Assembly (NCBI RefSeq): GCF_905171775.1 | Contig: NC_053491.1 | Span: 225,911,247 to 225,975,246, forward strand | DNA: 64,000 bases | From: Rana temporaria | Lineage: Eukaryota; Chordata; Amphibia; Anura; Ranidae | Direction of reading: 5' to 3' | Part shown: in pieces, positions 1 to 10,820 of the stretch | How positions within the stretch are numbered: position 1 is the first letter of the stretch | How the letters are laid out: each line of letters starts with the position of its first letter | Made by a program: the position numbers and the translations under genes | Notes under the pieces: model-generated | Databases searched by the model: none | What the model saw: the letters and a program-made list of their open reading frames with translations, nothing else | What the model was told of the DNA's origin: nothing

Positions 1-249
1 TATGCCTGTATGCACCCAGTTAGAAGCCTAAGGCTCAATCCGGAAAGGCCAATTTTTCACACACTAGTAAAACCTGAGATTGATCGTATTACATTATTTT
101 CAATGTGAATTGATACACATACATTTATTTTGGATCTCATTTGAATAATTAGTCTTCCACAATCGCAAAATACTACAATTCAATCCTATACCAGAATCTG
201 CTATCAATCTCCTATTTTCTCTTTTACAGATACAGGAGCATAAGTTTAA

Positions 250-635
250 GGCCCCATGCACACGAGGCGCTGGTAAACTCGAGTTCAGAGGCATTTGGGC
301 ATTTTTTTAACTGCCCCTGAACACATTTAATGTTATCCTATGTGTCCATGCACACATTCAAGTTTTTTTGCGTTTTAAAGCAGTTGGGTTTAGGCTCGTT
401 TTTTCAGACGCAAAATTTTGGGTTCAGACGCAAACGTTTTTGCGTTTCAAAGCTTTGGGAGGGTCTACAATGTCTTTGTTTTGAACGCTGATAGCCGCAA
501 ACACAGTAAAACGACGATAAACGCGGCAAAACGCCGCAAAATTCACGGCAAAAATGGGCGTTTTAAACGCCGTTTTTTGCCTTTGAAAACTTGAGTTTAC
601 ATGTGTTTGCATTTGCTTCTCGTGTGCATGGGGCC
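250..635. mobile_element. Harbinger-like MITE (GGCCCCATGCACACGAG ends)
   Basis: Inverted ends GGCCCCATGCACACGAG and its complement bound a 386-bp element with no coding potential. TAA is duplicated on both sides (247-249 and 636-638), the TWA target type of PIF/Harbinger transposons. The interior is built from GCGTTTT/AAACGC words that can fold back. It is non-autonomous. Confidence 0.75.
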
Positions 636-1024
636 TAATTGTTTACAATTGCTCATTTAGGAGATTACTGGGTGATTTTTCCCTTTCAAATATACCCTAT
701 AAATTTACTCTCATCCCACAGTAACCCAATATGGTGATGTGTGTACTAAGGGATTTGTTTTTCTGAGACTAAAAACCTCCCATGTAGTCCTATAGTAGGT
801 TTTAAACATACAGATCCCTTTTTAAAAAATAAATAAACTTATTATTGATTGTTCTGAAACAACTGGTGCTGGATTCTTAACTGCGGAAATCAGAATTCAA
901 CTTATTCTGTTCTGACTTCAGCAAACTGAATTATAATTGTCTCTGCACATAAAGGCATTGCGTTATTAAAATCTGATGCAGCTGTTCATGGTAGCTAATC
1001 AGCCTCTAACTTCAGCTTGTTCAA

Positions 1025-1885
1025 TTAAAATGATTTTAAAGGCTCAAGTTGTTATATTTACCTTAATGCATTCTATGCATTAACCCCCTGAGTGGTATTC
1101 CCGAGTCTGGCTCGGGGTGGAATTTCAGGACCAAAAGCCGTAACCCCGAGCCAGACTCAACATCGCTCGCAGTGTCCACAGGCACAAGTTACTTACCTTG
1201 TCCCCTGGATCCTGCGATGCCTCGCCGCTGTGTGATTGAGCTGTGTCCTCGCTCGATTCACACAGTGTCCGCATGCCACCGAGCTCCGTTCCCTGCGACG
1301 TTACGACGCACGGGGGCAGAGATCGGCGCCAAGTTTAAAAAAGTAAATAAACACAATACATACAGTATACTGTAATCTTATAGATTACAGTACTGTATGA
1401 AAAAAATACACACCCCTCTGAAATATTCATACCGCCAGGGAGGTTAAGGTAAAAACCTTCTGCGTGCAGCAGCAACCCTCAGCCCCCCTAATACTTACAT
1501 GAGCCCCATCTAAATCCAGCAATGTGCATGAGAGCAGCGGCTCTCCTGGATCTCTCTTTCCTTATTAGCCCTCACAGCAGCATTGGCTCCTGCTTCTGTG
1601 AATCACAGCCAGTGAGCCAATATATTGAGAGTGGGGGGTGGGGCAGAGACGTGCTCTGAGTGACACACAGAGCGCAGTTATGGATTGAACCTGCCTGCAT
1701 GCCCCATAGCAAGAGGATTCCTATTGGAGGCACTCGGCAGGGGGGGAGGAGCCAGGACCACCGACAGGGAACTAAAAAGAGGAGGATTGGGGCTGGTTAG
1801 TGCAAAACCATTGCACAGAGCAGGTAAAAAAAACATGTTTGTTATTTTAATAAACAAATATATATTTCCTTTAGAATCACTTTAA
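1025..1885. mobile_element. Family C element (TTAA-flanked), host of a piggyBac-like MITE
   Basis: Starts TTAAAATGATTTTAAAGG and ends CCTTTAGAATCACTTTAA, near-perfect inverted ends including the TTAA target duplication. The interior has TGCACAGAGCAGGTAA and ACATGTTTGTTATTTT, words that recur at about 42.9, 43.1, 50.9, 55.5 and 63.9 kb. TTAA duplication suggests a piggyBac-type mechanism. There is no transposase ORF. A second TTAA element sits at 1080-1447. Confidence 0.65.
1080..1447. mobile_element. piggyBac-like MITE P1, internally deleted copy
   Basis: Flanked by TTAA (1080-1083 and 1444-1447). The right end ATACCGCCAGGGAGG matches the right end of the 870-bp copy at 23062-23931. The interior CCCGAGTCTGGCTCGGGG hairpin and the ACATACAGTATACTGTAATC segment are shared. 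It lacks about 500 bp present in the longer copy, so it is an internal-deletion derivative. Confidence 0.75.
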
Positions 1886-2238
1886 GTTTTGACAAAGCCT
1901 GGAAGCTGATTTGTTTCTGTGCAAAGCTGCACCAAAGTATATCTAAAGCCAAAAATTATTATTTTAATTTATGAATATAGTAGAGAAGGGTTAAAACTGC
2001 TGTCTAATTTTTAATACGAGATTTCCCTTCCCTTTCTGTCCTATAAACACGTCAGGAAGTAAGAGGAAATGTCTTCAAAGTGAAGGAAATCCTCCATTAG
2101 AAAATTTCTCTTCTATTCCTGTACCAGTGACAACTCAAACTTTTTAATTCTCCCTTGCTTTTAGTCTTAGTGACAATGATCAGTAGAACACGTAGATGGA
2201 ATGCATTTCACTTAATCATTAAGAAGTAAAAACTCTTA

Positions 2239-2836
2239 GGCCTCGTACACACGACCGTTTTCCTCGACAGAGTCCATCAAGAAACTTGGTGGCAGAGCGA
2301 GGAAAAAGGTTGTGTGTATGTTTTTCATCGAGAAAACTGTCGTGGAACTCTACGAGAAAAAAAGAGAACAAGTTCTCTTTTTCCTCGTCTGGAATTTCAA
2401 TTTCCTCATTGTGTTTCTCATCGGGCTGGTTTACAACGAGAAACAAGATTGTGTGTATGCTAAGAAACCCGCGCATGCTCAGAATAAAGTATGAGACGGG
2501 AGCGCACCTTCGGTAAAAGTAGCGTTTGTAATGGAGATAGCACATTTGTTACGCTGTAACAGACTGAAAAGTGCAAATCGTCTCTTACCAAACCTTTACT
2601 AAACACGCAGTAATATGAGATTAGCAAAAGCAGCCCCAAGGGTTGTGCCAGTGGAATCGAACTTCCCCTGCCGTCATATGTGTTGTACGTCACCGCGTTT
2701 GAGAACGAGGAGATTTGGTCTTGACAGTGTGTATGCAAAGAAAGCTTGTCAAAATTCTCGACAAGCCTGACAAGGAACTCGTCGAGGAAAACAATGTTTC
2801 ATTTATGACGAGTTCCTCGGTCGTGTGTACGAGGCC
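2239..2836. mobile_element. Family A Harbinger-like MITE, full length
   Basis: Ends GGCCTCGTACACACGACCG and its complement, 598 bp, with TTA duplicated at 2236-2238 and 2837-2839. Nearly the same length and content as 21955-22538 and 32686-33282, so this is probably the complete unit. The interior carries CCCGCGCATGCTCAGAATAA and a CTGTAACAGACTGAAAAGTG core. The short open frames here are shadows on both strands, not genes. Confidence 0.8.
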
Positions 2837-2841
2837 TTAGA

Positions 2842-2971
2842 GTGTAAGCTCTAACAAGCAGGGCTCTCTGATTCCTACTGTATTATATTGAAATTGTACT
2901 GTCTGCCCTTATGTTGAAAAGCACTGTGTAAACTGTCGGCGCTTTATAAATCCTGTATAATAATAATTCTT
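2842..2971 (+). mobile_element. 3' end of a tRNA-derived SINE
   Basis: Contains GCACTGTGTAAACTGTCGGCGC then TTTATAAAT and a TAATAATAA tail. The same tail follows the complete SINE at 27427-28210 and the copy at 52235-52363. Only the 3' part is present. Confidence 0.6.
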
Positions 2972-2976
2972 AACTG

Positions 2977-3232
2977 TTAGAGCTGGTTCACACTGGGGCG
3001 GCACGACTTCGGGGGCGACTCGGCGAGTCGTCCTGAAGACGACTTCAGAGGCGACTTGCAAAATTACTTCTGTATATAAGTCAATGCAAGTCGCCCCGAG
3101 TAGCCCCCAAAGTCGTACAAGAACCTTTTTCTAAGTCGGTCCTATTAGAACAGTTCTGGTGAATAGAATGGGACGCGACTTGTCAGGCGACTGAGTCACC
3201 TGACGAGTCGCCCCAGTGTGAACCAGCTCTAA
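2977..3232. mobile_element. Family G MITE (GAGCTGGTTCACACTGGGG ends)
   Basis: Perfect 22-bp inverted ends, from TTAGAGCTGGTTCACAC on the left to GTGTGAACCAGCTCTAA on the right, enclose about 210 bp rich in CGACTTG/CAAGTCG words. No coding potential. Confidence 0.7.
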
Positions 3233-3527
3233 TAAATCACAACTGCGTAAATACATGCCCAGTTTGAAAGGATTGCCTTTCGTGACAGTGAAACGTTAAT
3301 AAATACACCTTATCAAACCTGTCTGGGCAGTTTCTTTTAGGGCACACCAATTTGAAAAATTGTTTAACATTCTCAGTGAGTTGGGGTAATTTGCATTAGT
3401 AAATTTTCTAGTATAGATAAATGTCAGCGGCAAAAACAATTTTAGGCATTGTTTGTGGAAATCACTTTGTGTATATTTAAGATGCACGTTTGTGAAGCAC
3501 AGACAAACCGGGGAATAAAAACCCTAT

Positions 3528-3541
3528 AAAAGAAAAACGGT
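3528..3541 (+). repeat. 5' copy of the L1 target-site duplication
   Basis: AAAAGAAAAACGGT occurs here and again at 11007-11020, directly after the terminal A-tract of the L1. The preceding AT gives AT/AAAA, close to the TT/AAAA nick preference of L1 endonucleases. Confidence 0.75.
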
Positions 3542-4771
3542 GGAGCATGGCGTGCACGTGCACGTGAGGACGTGGCGCGCTCGTAGGTGGGGGGAGTGAA
3601 GAGCTGCGGGATTGCCAGGTATGGGGACGGACGGACCGCGCTGACAGGAAGAGGAGAGGAGACGGCAGATAGCAGTAGCTTCTGCCCGCACGCTGCCTTC
3701 CTACTAGTAGGCTGATCAGCTGGATACCACGGACGCAATCGGCGGGAGCGGGTCACTGCGTTGCACGGGCTGCCGCGGTGTGCAGTGTAGCTGCTTTGAC
3801 ACACAGCCGGTAAGGATCGGAGACGGATGGCCAGGTCCAAGGTAGCGAGCGGACTATGCAGCGGGAAGATTGAGGCAGCCAGGTCCAAAACGTCGGACGC
3901 CTACCTCCACTAAGGTCTGCTCCCGGATGCCTGCATCCCTGCATCCCTCTCATGTATGAACACAGAAGACAGAGGCACGGAGGTAAGGTAGGGGAAACCC
4001 CCAGTGGGAGAGGAGAAGGTGAGCTGAAAACAATATCAATGCAGTAAAAAGATCTGGAATTTCTCTGCTGTCTCCTAAGTATCTGGAAAGCAAAAGTGTG
4101 TCATGGTACTTTTTGTGTGATAAAAAACTGAACATAAGTATTAAAGTGATATAAGTAAATCCAAAAAGCACTTAGCACTTTAAAGCACTTCATTTTGAGG
4201 TTCTGGGGGAAGATTTGGGACACGGCAAGGACCCGGGGGAAAACCTGGAATATGGCAAAGAGTGAGGAGGTGGAGAGGTGACTCTAAGGAGCAGAGGTTA
4301 CTCAAATTTTAAAAAAATCCAGTGAGAACAAGAGACAACCTCTCCCCCCCCCCCCTATAAAGTCCTCTACAAGTTATATAAATGCTATGAAATGGTATGA
4401 TATATATTATCCAGTATATTATCCAGTATATGAATATCGGGGACAAAATGGATGGAGTGGAGGAGAACCTTAAGATAACCAGCAAGACAGTGTTAAATCA
4501 CATGGAAGTCAGCTGTTACTATCGGTAACCGACTAATCTGGCTATTAGGCTATTAGCTTGGTGGACTACCTACACCTCCCCCCCTCCACTCTTCTTTTTG
4601 AAACACCCAGAATAGACCAGGCATATAAGGGTAGATTCAAAATAGCATATTTCCTCCTAGCTCCTCCCTATCTCCTTGGATGATCCGGGATAAAAAAGGG
4701 GTGGACAAGGACATATTAACTGATGGAATGGGATCACCTACCCGTTAATTGGGAATAGGCAAAAACTGTGG

Positions 4772-4802
<31 letters not shown>

Positions 4803-5373
4803 GTGTTGCTGTTTTTTTTTGGTAGCTTTGGCAAAGAATCCTAAAGGAGGCCCATTTTCCTGAACATCCAAGGGCCATTTGAGCCATTTGAGCCCGCGGA
4901 CGGAGGATAATTATAATTCCCCCTCTCTTGGAAAATCCCAGGCGCCATCAGGCCATCAGGCCTGGACCTTCCCTGCTCTCCCTCTGGAGGTCCCCCCCCC
5001 CCTCCTCACAGGACTTGTTAAAAAATTGAAAGGGGAGGGAGACCTGAAGGCAGCTAGAACACAATATTAAATACAAATTAGAAACCCCCAGGCTATTCGG
5101 CCTAGGAGTGTGGTATTCTGACAACTCCGACTGGAAAATAGTGGGGGGAGGAAAGGAGGGGAGAGAAGGGAGAGGGGGAAAAAAAAAGGAAAGGGGGAAA
5201 GAAAAAAGAGAGGGGAAAAAGAAAAAAAAAAAAAAAAAGAAAAAATCAAATACACCCCAGAAACACGGGTCCGACTTAGTTTGACACCCCAAATTGGCTT
5301 TATTTCATTAATCTAAGCTTTGCACCAATAAGAGGTCAAGCTGGGGAAGAGAATTAGAAAGAAGGAGACTAAC
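3542..5373 (+). promoter_or_regulatory. L1 5' UTR (presumed internal promoter)
   Basis: The 1.83-kb leader begins with a CpG- and G-rich block (3542-3950, containing GTGCACGTGCACGTG E-box-like words). It becomes A/T-rich, has a T-run at 4778-4801, and ends in a polypurine stretch (5145-5245). No ORF with recognisable similarity lies in it. Promoter function is inferred from L1 biology; the transcription start was not identified. Confidence 0.6.
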
Positions 5374-6381
5374 ATGAGCAGGATGACGAGTAGATCAACA
5401 AAAGGGGGACCTCCAACTACTCCGAGCAATACAACAGCAACAAGCTCAATAAGGCCATTTGTGACCAGAGGGGAAAGTCCGCGAGCCCCTGGCACCCAGG
5501 GAACAACAAAGCAACAACAAGTGAATAAAGCAAAGAAGACTGAAAATAAGAAACCCCAGAGCGATACTTCCAGGGAAGTATCCATAGAGGAAGGACCTAC
5601 AGGGAGTGGACCGGAAAGCAGCAGGATGGAGGATCGAAGTGCAGACACCCAATCCCCCTCTAAAGGAGAAATGGCAGAGATGCTGTTAAGACTGGAAAAT
5701 GTAATAAAAGCCGAAATACAGAACCTGCGGACCGATCTTGGCCATATGCTCTCCAGAATAGAAACAGCAGAGGAACAAATAGAGAAACAAGCACAGGAAG
5801 CCAATACATTAAAAGCCCAGATTGACCAGATTCAATCACAACAAAGACATATTCTCTATAAATTAGAGGATCAGGAAAACAGAAATCGGAGACAAAATTT
5901 GAGGATAAGGTCCATACCAGAGAAAAGGGGTGAGGACCTCAGGATAATAACGCAGATGATATTTAATCCATTATTGGAAAGAACTGCAGACAACCCAATC
6001 AGGATTGAAAGGGTTCATAGAGTAGGAAATCCGAAAAGAGGGACTTCTGAGCGACCAAGAGATGTCATAATAAGGTTCCGATTCTATGAAGAAAAAGAAG
6101 CAATCTGGAAGAAGTTGAGGGGACAACCCCCGATAGTGTTTGAAGGGATGGACTTGCAGATATTCACCGATGTGGCCCCAGAAACTTTGGCAAGGAGATG
6201 GTTGTTAAAACCACTCCTAAAACAGATGTTGGATTTGAATATCAAGTACAATTGGGGTTTTCCTGCCTGCTTAATTGGAACAAAAGAGGGGAGATCAGCG
6301 ACACTGAGATTCCCAGAGGATTTGAATGAATTCTGTAGGAAATTAGAAATGCAGGTCCCTGACATACCGGGTTGGGAGTAG
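5374..6381 (+). CDS. L1 ORF1 protein (RNA-binding chaperone, Transposase_22 type)
   Basis: A 335-residue ORF starting at ATG 5374. In L1 elements this protein trimerises and coats the element RNA in the cytoplasmic ribonucleoprotein. Residues 1-95 are a polar, S/T/P/Q/K-rich disordered region. About 100-170 is a heptad-rich coiled coil (repeated L/I/E/Q, e.g. LLRLENVIKAEIQ). About 171-250 is an RRM-like domain with NRRQNLRI at 171-178 and RPRDVIIRF at 227-235. About 255-325 is the C-terminal domain. Length and order match canonical L1 ORF1p. No frameshift or internal stop is seen. It sits 416 bp upstream of ORF2 in the same transcript. Assignment to L1 ORF1 is firm; activity is inferred. Confidence 0.92.
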   Translation: MSRMTSRSTKGGPPTTPSNTTATSSIRPFVTRGESPRAPGTQGTTKQQQVNKAKKTENKKPQSDTSREVSIEEGPTGSGPESSRMEDRSADTQSPSKGEMAEMLLRLENVIKAEIQNLRTDLGHMLSRIETAEEQIEKQAQEANTLKAQIDQIQSQQRHILYKLEDQENRNRRQNLRIRSIPEKRGEDLRIITQMIFNPLLERTADNPIRIERVHRVGNPKRGTSERPRDVIIRFRFYEEKEAIWKKLRGQPPIVFEGMDLQIFTDVAPETLARRWLLKPLLKQMLDLNIKYNWGFPACLIGTKEGRSATLRFPEDLNEFCRKLEMQVPDIPGWE

Positions 6382-6797
6382 GGGAGGGAGTGGAAAATGG
6401 AAGTACCCCCCCCCCCCCCCCGTCTTGTTTCCCGCTCTTTCTCTTTGTTATTATTTTTCTTCTATTGGAGTCACCTTGTGGGTCCCTCTTGAGACCCCCG
6501 GTTTCTCGCTATACTTGTATTTTCTTTTTGGTCTGGGGCCCCTGTACCCCCCCCCTGTCCCGGGTAGATAACCCGGGAGAGGGAGAGGCAATCTCAGACC
6601 CCACCTAGAGCAAATCTGAACCAAGACATGGAAAATGGTTCAGAGGTCTTAAATAGGCCAAATTGGGAGGGTGGGAGGGAGGGAGGGGATGGGGGGAGGG
6701 GGGAGAGGGAGGGGAGGGAAGGGAGGGGAAGGGAGGGAGGGGGGAAGATATCCTATCTCACCAAGACAATCGGAAGAAACTGTAACCAACAACCAAG
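6382..6797 (+). other. L1 inter-ORF spacer with C-run and G-rich polypurine tract
   Basis: 416 bp between the ORFs. A C-run lies at 6404-6421. From 6663 to about 6747 there is an almost uninterrupted G/A tract with more than ten runs of three or more G, ending about 50 bp before the ORF2 start. It could form G-quadruplexes on the sense strand. ORF2 translation must reach past this tract, so re-initiation or internal entry is implied but not shown by sequence. Confidence 0.7.
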
Positions 6798-9700
6798 ATG
6801 CCGGTAATTAAATGTCTATCTTATAACGTAAAAGGCCTCAATAGTCCATCAAAGAGACATAAGGTACTAAAGGAACTAAAGAGGCTTAGGTCAGATGTTG
6901 TCCTCCTGCAGGAAACCCATCTTACATTAGGATCAAACATAAAGCTATATTCCCCTGACTTCCCCATATGGTACTATGGTGACACCATTTCTAAAAGGGC
7001 CAGAGGGGTAGCAATCGGGATAGCTAAGGGGATTAGGTTTGTGTTAACAGACCGATTGACAGACCCAGAAGGGAGATTCCTCTTTTTAAGGGGAAAACTA
7101 GAGGAGGAGGAATATACTCTTGTAAACATATATGCACCGAATACCTCCCCGATGAAATATCTCCAGGGAATCCTGGGGAAATTAAAAGATTTCAGGAGGG
7201 GAAAGATAATACTGGGAGGAGATTTAAACTTTTGTATGGACACAAAGGCCGATAAAACACACCAAACATTAGAGACTCAAGAGAGGCAATTGAGAAAGGT
7301 AAAAGGCAGTTTACATAGAAGCCAATTAGTAGACACATGGAGGATCTTTAACCCAAGCAAACGAGATTATACATTTTATTCTCACGTACATGAGAGTTAC
7401 TCCCGGATCGATCACATTTTCATTGAGCATAGAATGTTAGATGCGGTGGTCGAGACAAAAATAGAGACTATGACGATTTCCGATCATGCCCCAATTAGTA
7501 TATCCATAAATATTATAGGCAATCAAAGGACCTATCCAAATTGGAGACTAAATGAGAAACTACTAATAGAAGAGAAAAGTTTAATGAGGGTTAAAAAAGA
7601 ATTAGAGGAATATTTTAAGATAAACAAGACAGACGAAATTTCGGCAGCAACATTATGGGATGCCCATAAGGCGGTGATTAGAGGGGTGTTAATCTCCGAA
7701 GGGGCAAGGAGGAAAAAAGAAATGAACAGCAAGAAGGAAAAATTAGTAGATGAGATCTTCAATTTGGAACTAACACATAAGAAAAATGGTAAACAACGAG
7801 ATATTTATCTGGACTTAGTTAATAAGCGGAACGAACTTAAAGAACTTATTGATCGGGAAACAAGAAGGGAATTTAACTTGGTGGCAAGGGAGAGATATAG
7901 GTGGGGAAATAAAACAAGCAAACATCTGGCTCGGATGGTACAAAAAAAGAAATCAAGGAATTATATAGACAAAATTAAAAACGAAAAAGGAGAGGTCTTG
8001 CATACAACAAAAGATATTGCTGAAACATTTAGATTATATTATGAAAAACTATACTCAGTAGAACAAAAAAGCTGGCAAAAAGGGGAGAAGGACAAAAAAA
8101 TCTCAGCATTTTTAGAAGAAGCAAGGTTATCAAAAGTCAGTCAAATAGACGCAGAGGGGATGGACAGGCAAATAACGGAAAATGAAATCAGAGTAGCATT
8201 ATCAAGCTCTGCCTCAGGTAAAAGTCCGGGGCCAGATGGCTTTACAGTAATGTATTACAAAAAATTTAAGGAGATACTTTTGCCAAGGCTATGCCAGTAT
8301 TATAATGGGCTTGGAAAGGATTACGAACTAAGTAAAGAGGCATCGGAGGCAACTATCACCGTTATCCCTAAGGAAGGGAAGGACATCGGAAACTGTTCAG
8401 GATACCGGCCGATATCTCTGCTCAATACAGATTTAAAACTGTTTGCAAAGGTATTGGCCGGGAGAGTTAAACAGGAAATGGCGAGATTGGTATACCCGGA
8501 TCAGACGGGTTTTGTCCAGGGAAGAGAGGGGAGAGACAATGGGGTTAGAACACTGTTAATCCTCCGGAAAATAAAGGCGGTGGGGTCCCCAGGTCTACTT
8601 CTGTCGATAGACGCAGAAAAAGCGTTTGACAGGGTAGACTGGGGACTCATGTTGCTCACCCTGAAGGAAATGGGGTTTGGACAGAGGATGATGGAGTGGA
8701 TTGGCACTCTCTACCGGTCCCCCACGGCCAAAATAAAAATAAATGGAAGTCTCTCTCAAACCTTCTTAATGAGAAACGGTACAAGACAAGGGTGCCCTCT
8801 ATCGCCATTACTGTTCGTGCTCGCATTGGAACCTCTACTGGCTAGGATCAGAAACTCTCAAAAAATAAAAGGGGTTAAAATAGGAGAGGAAGAACATAAA
8901 CTGGCAGCTTTTGCAGACGACGTCCTCTTCTATTTAATGGAACCCAAAACATCAATCCCAAATCTTCTAAACCTTTGTAGCGAATACGGAGAAATCTCAA
9001 ACTTTAAATTAAACATCACAAAAACGGAGATTATGAGTATAAACATAAGCAAGATAGAAGAACAACTCCTGAAAATGAAGTACAAATTTGCTTGGGTTAA
9101 AGAACTCAAATACCTAGGAATACTGCTAGCAAAATCTACTAGGGAGATGTATACGATAAATTTTATCCCTTTATTAAATGAAATTAAGACAGAAACAAAA
9201 AGGGTGGAAAACAGGGCAATATCATGGATAGGACGAATTAATTATTGCAAAATGGTCATTCTGCCAAAAATTTTATATAAGTTCCAGATGATCCCCATTG
9301 CCCTCCCCGGGACATTGTTCTCGGCCCTCAGAAAATTAATAATGAATTATATATGGAGAAATAAGAAGCACAGGATAGCACTCCAGACCCTAAAACAACC
9401 AAAAAAAAAGGGTGGATTAGCGGTCCCCGATGTCAAAAGATACTATGAGGCGGTGATATTAACAAGAGTGGTGGAGTGGGCCAGGGCTAGTAAAGAAAAA
9501 AGGTGGGTCAGTGTAGAAAATAAATTGTCACAGGCAAGGTTAGATAAGATAATTTGGAACCCTCCACAATTTAGGACAATAGATAAAAACGCACATGAGA
9601 TAACTAAAAATGCACTTAAAGTTTGGGACACTGTCTATAAAAAAATTGTGAAAGAGTACAATTCACCCCTTATATCACTAAAGAATAATGATTATTTTGC

Positions 9701-10604
9701 ACCAGGTAAAACACAAGTGGGGGGAAATTGGATTAAAATGGACACTATACAATTAAAGGATATAATGAAGGAAGGGCACATTTTAACACTACAGGAGTTG
9801 AAATTAAAAAACTCTTTCCTGGAAATTAATGAATGGAGATATCGGCAACTAAACCATTTTATCCAAGACCTTCCACACCCACTGAGGTCGGGAGATCAGT
9901 TATTGGAATTGGAAAAAATATGCTCTACAAAAAATGCCAGAGGATCTATCTCAGGACTATATAAGATGTTACTGAAGATGGAAGAGCAGAACATACCCCC
10001 ATTCATTAAAAAATGGGAAAGAGAACTAGGGACACATCAGGATAGGACCACAATAGAGAAAATGCTGACCCTGACACACTCCTCCGCGGTGGATAGCCGC
10101 ACAGTAGAGATGTGTTTTAAATGCATAGCCGGATGGTATATGACACCAGACAAATTAAAAAAGTTTAAAGAAGGACAGACTGGAGAGTGCTGGAGGGGAT
10201 GCGGTTTACCAGGAAATATGGCACACCTGTGGTGGGGATGCCCTAAGATAAGGAGGTACTGGGAAAAAATATTGGCCTGCGTTGAAGAAATTACAAAGAA
10301 AAAGATAAAGATGGACCCTTGGGTTGTCCTGTTCCACGGGGGGGAAGAAGGCATTAAAAGTTATAAAAAATCGCTAGTACCACACCTATTGAATGCTGCC
10401 AAAAGACTAATTCCAAGGGGCTGGCAAGAGGTGGAATGCCCATCGATCTGGGAATGGATCGATGCGGTTGAAGAAACGTATAAAATGGAGGAACTGCAGG
10501 AGGACATGGAGGGTAATAACATATTACAAAATATGAAATGGGAAAATTGGAGAACTTTTAAGAAATCGTGGAGTTACGCGGAAAAATTAAGAGAAGACAC
10601 TTAA
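6798..10604 (+). CDS. L1 ORF2 protein: APE-type endonuclease and reverse transcriptase
   Basis: A 1268-residue ORF that nicks target DNA and reverse-transcribes the element RNA in the nucleus. Endonuclease, about 1-240: SYN ending at N10, LLQET with E39, IYAPN at 111-115, GGDLN with D142/N144, SRIDHIF with D205/H206, and TISDHAP with D229/H230, so the catalytic set is complete. Reverse transcriptase, about 470-780: SPGPDGF at 476-482, GYRPISLLN at 535-543, LLSIDAEKAFD with D605, GTRQGCPLSP at 661-670, and FADD at 705-708. A C-terminal zinc knuckle has C1131, C1135, H1143 and C1148 (C-x3-C-x7-H-x4-C), typical of L1. Length matches vertebrate L1 ORF2. No stops or frameshifts. Confidence 0.95.
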   Translation: MPVIKCLSYNVKGLNSPSKRHKVLKELKRLRSDVVLLQETHLTLGSNIKLYSPDFPIWYYGDTISKRARGVAIGIAKGIRFVLTDRLTDPEGRFLFLRGKLEEEEYTLVNIYAPNTSPMKYLQGILGKLKDFRRGKIILGGDLNFCMDTKADKTHQTLETQERQLRKVKGSLHRSQLVDTWRIFNPSKRDYTFYSHVHESYSRIDHIFIEHRMLDAVVETKIETMTISDHAPISISINIIGNQRTYPNWRLNEKLLIEEKSLMRVKKELEEYFKINKTDEISAATLWDAHKAVIRGVLISEGARRKKEMNSKKEKLVDEIFNLELTHKKNGKQRDIYLDLVNKRNELKELIDRETRREFNLVARERYRWGNKTSKHLARMVQKKKSRNYIDKIKNEKGEVLHTTKDIAETFRLYYEKLYSVEQKSWQKGEKDKKISAFLEEARLSKVSQIDAEGMDRQITENEIRVALSSSASGKSPGPDGFTVMYYKKFKEILLPRLCQYYNGLGKDYELSKEASEATITVIPKEGKDIGNCSGYRPISLLNTDLKLFAKVLAGRVKQEMARLVYPDQTGFVQGREGRDNGVRTLLILRKIKAVGSPGLLLSIDAEKAFDRVDWGLMLLTLKEMGFGQRMMEWIGTLYRSPTAKIKINGSLSQTFLMRNGTRQGCPLSPLLFVLALEPLLARIRNSQKIKGVKIGEEEHKLAAFADDVLFYLMEPKTSIPNLLNLCSEYGEISNFKLNITKTEIMSINISKIEEQLLKMKYKFAWVKELKYLGILLAKSTREMYTINFIPLLNEIKTETKRVENRAISWIGRINYCKMVILPKILYKFQMIPIALPGTLFSALRKLIMNYIWRNKKHRIALQTLKQPKKKGGLAVPDVKRYYEAVILTRVVEWARASKEKRWVSVENKLSQARLDKIIWNPPQFRTIDKNAHEITKNALKVWDTVYKKIVKEYNSPLISLKNNDYFAPGKTQVGGNWIKMDTIQLKDIMKEGHILTLQELKLKNSFLEINEWRYRQLNHFIQDLPHPLRSGDQLLELEKICSTKNARGSISGLYKMLLKMEEQNIPPFIKKWERELGTHQDRTTIEKMLTLTHSSAVDSRTVEMCFKCIAGWYMTPDKLKKFKEGQTGECWRGCGLPGNMAHLWWGCPKIRRYWEKILACVEEITKKKIKMDPWVVLFHGGEEGIKSYKKSLVPHLLNAAKRLIPRGWQEVECPSIWEWIDAVEETYKMEELQEDMEGNNILQNMKWENWRTFKKSWSYAEKLREDT

Positions 10605-10785
10605 GGCCATTATAGAAAAATTAGAGAGAAGTAGAGGTATAAGAAGATTGTTTTGGTGAGATAGGGGGGGGGGGGGGGACGGGTAAGGGGAGGTGAAGTA
10701 TTAAGGGAAAACTTTTGTATATGTTCAGCAAAAGAAGTCAAAAATGTACTCAAGAAAACAATATAATATATATATATATATAATA

Positions 10786-10820
<35 letters not shown>

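Larger units (their letters stand above)
964..1937. mobile_element. Family F palindromic element, split by a family C insertion
   Basis: The left piece (about 964-1028, with the words TGATGCAGCTG and CTTCAGCTTGTTCAATTAA) and the right piece (1886-1937, GTTTTGACAAAGCCTGGAAG) are contiguous in other copies of this family (for example 28240-28418). Here they are separated by the TTAA-flanked family C element. Both outer ends are eroded compared with intact copies. Confidence 0.6.

Noticed and set aside
3442..3953. Minus-strand open frame of 148 codons in the L1 leader
   Set aside because: No ATG start (TTG), basic low-complexity sequence, antisense to a GC-rich 5' UTR; no protein family recognised.
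4948..5292. F/S-rich minus-strand frame near the L1 ORF1 start
   Set aside because: Produced by the polypurine tract on the opposite strand.
10785..10790. AATAAA as the L1 polyadenylation signal
   Set aside because: It lies within the TAATAATAAA run directly abutting the A-tract, too close to be separable from the tail itself.
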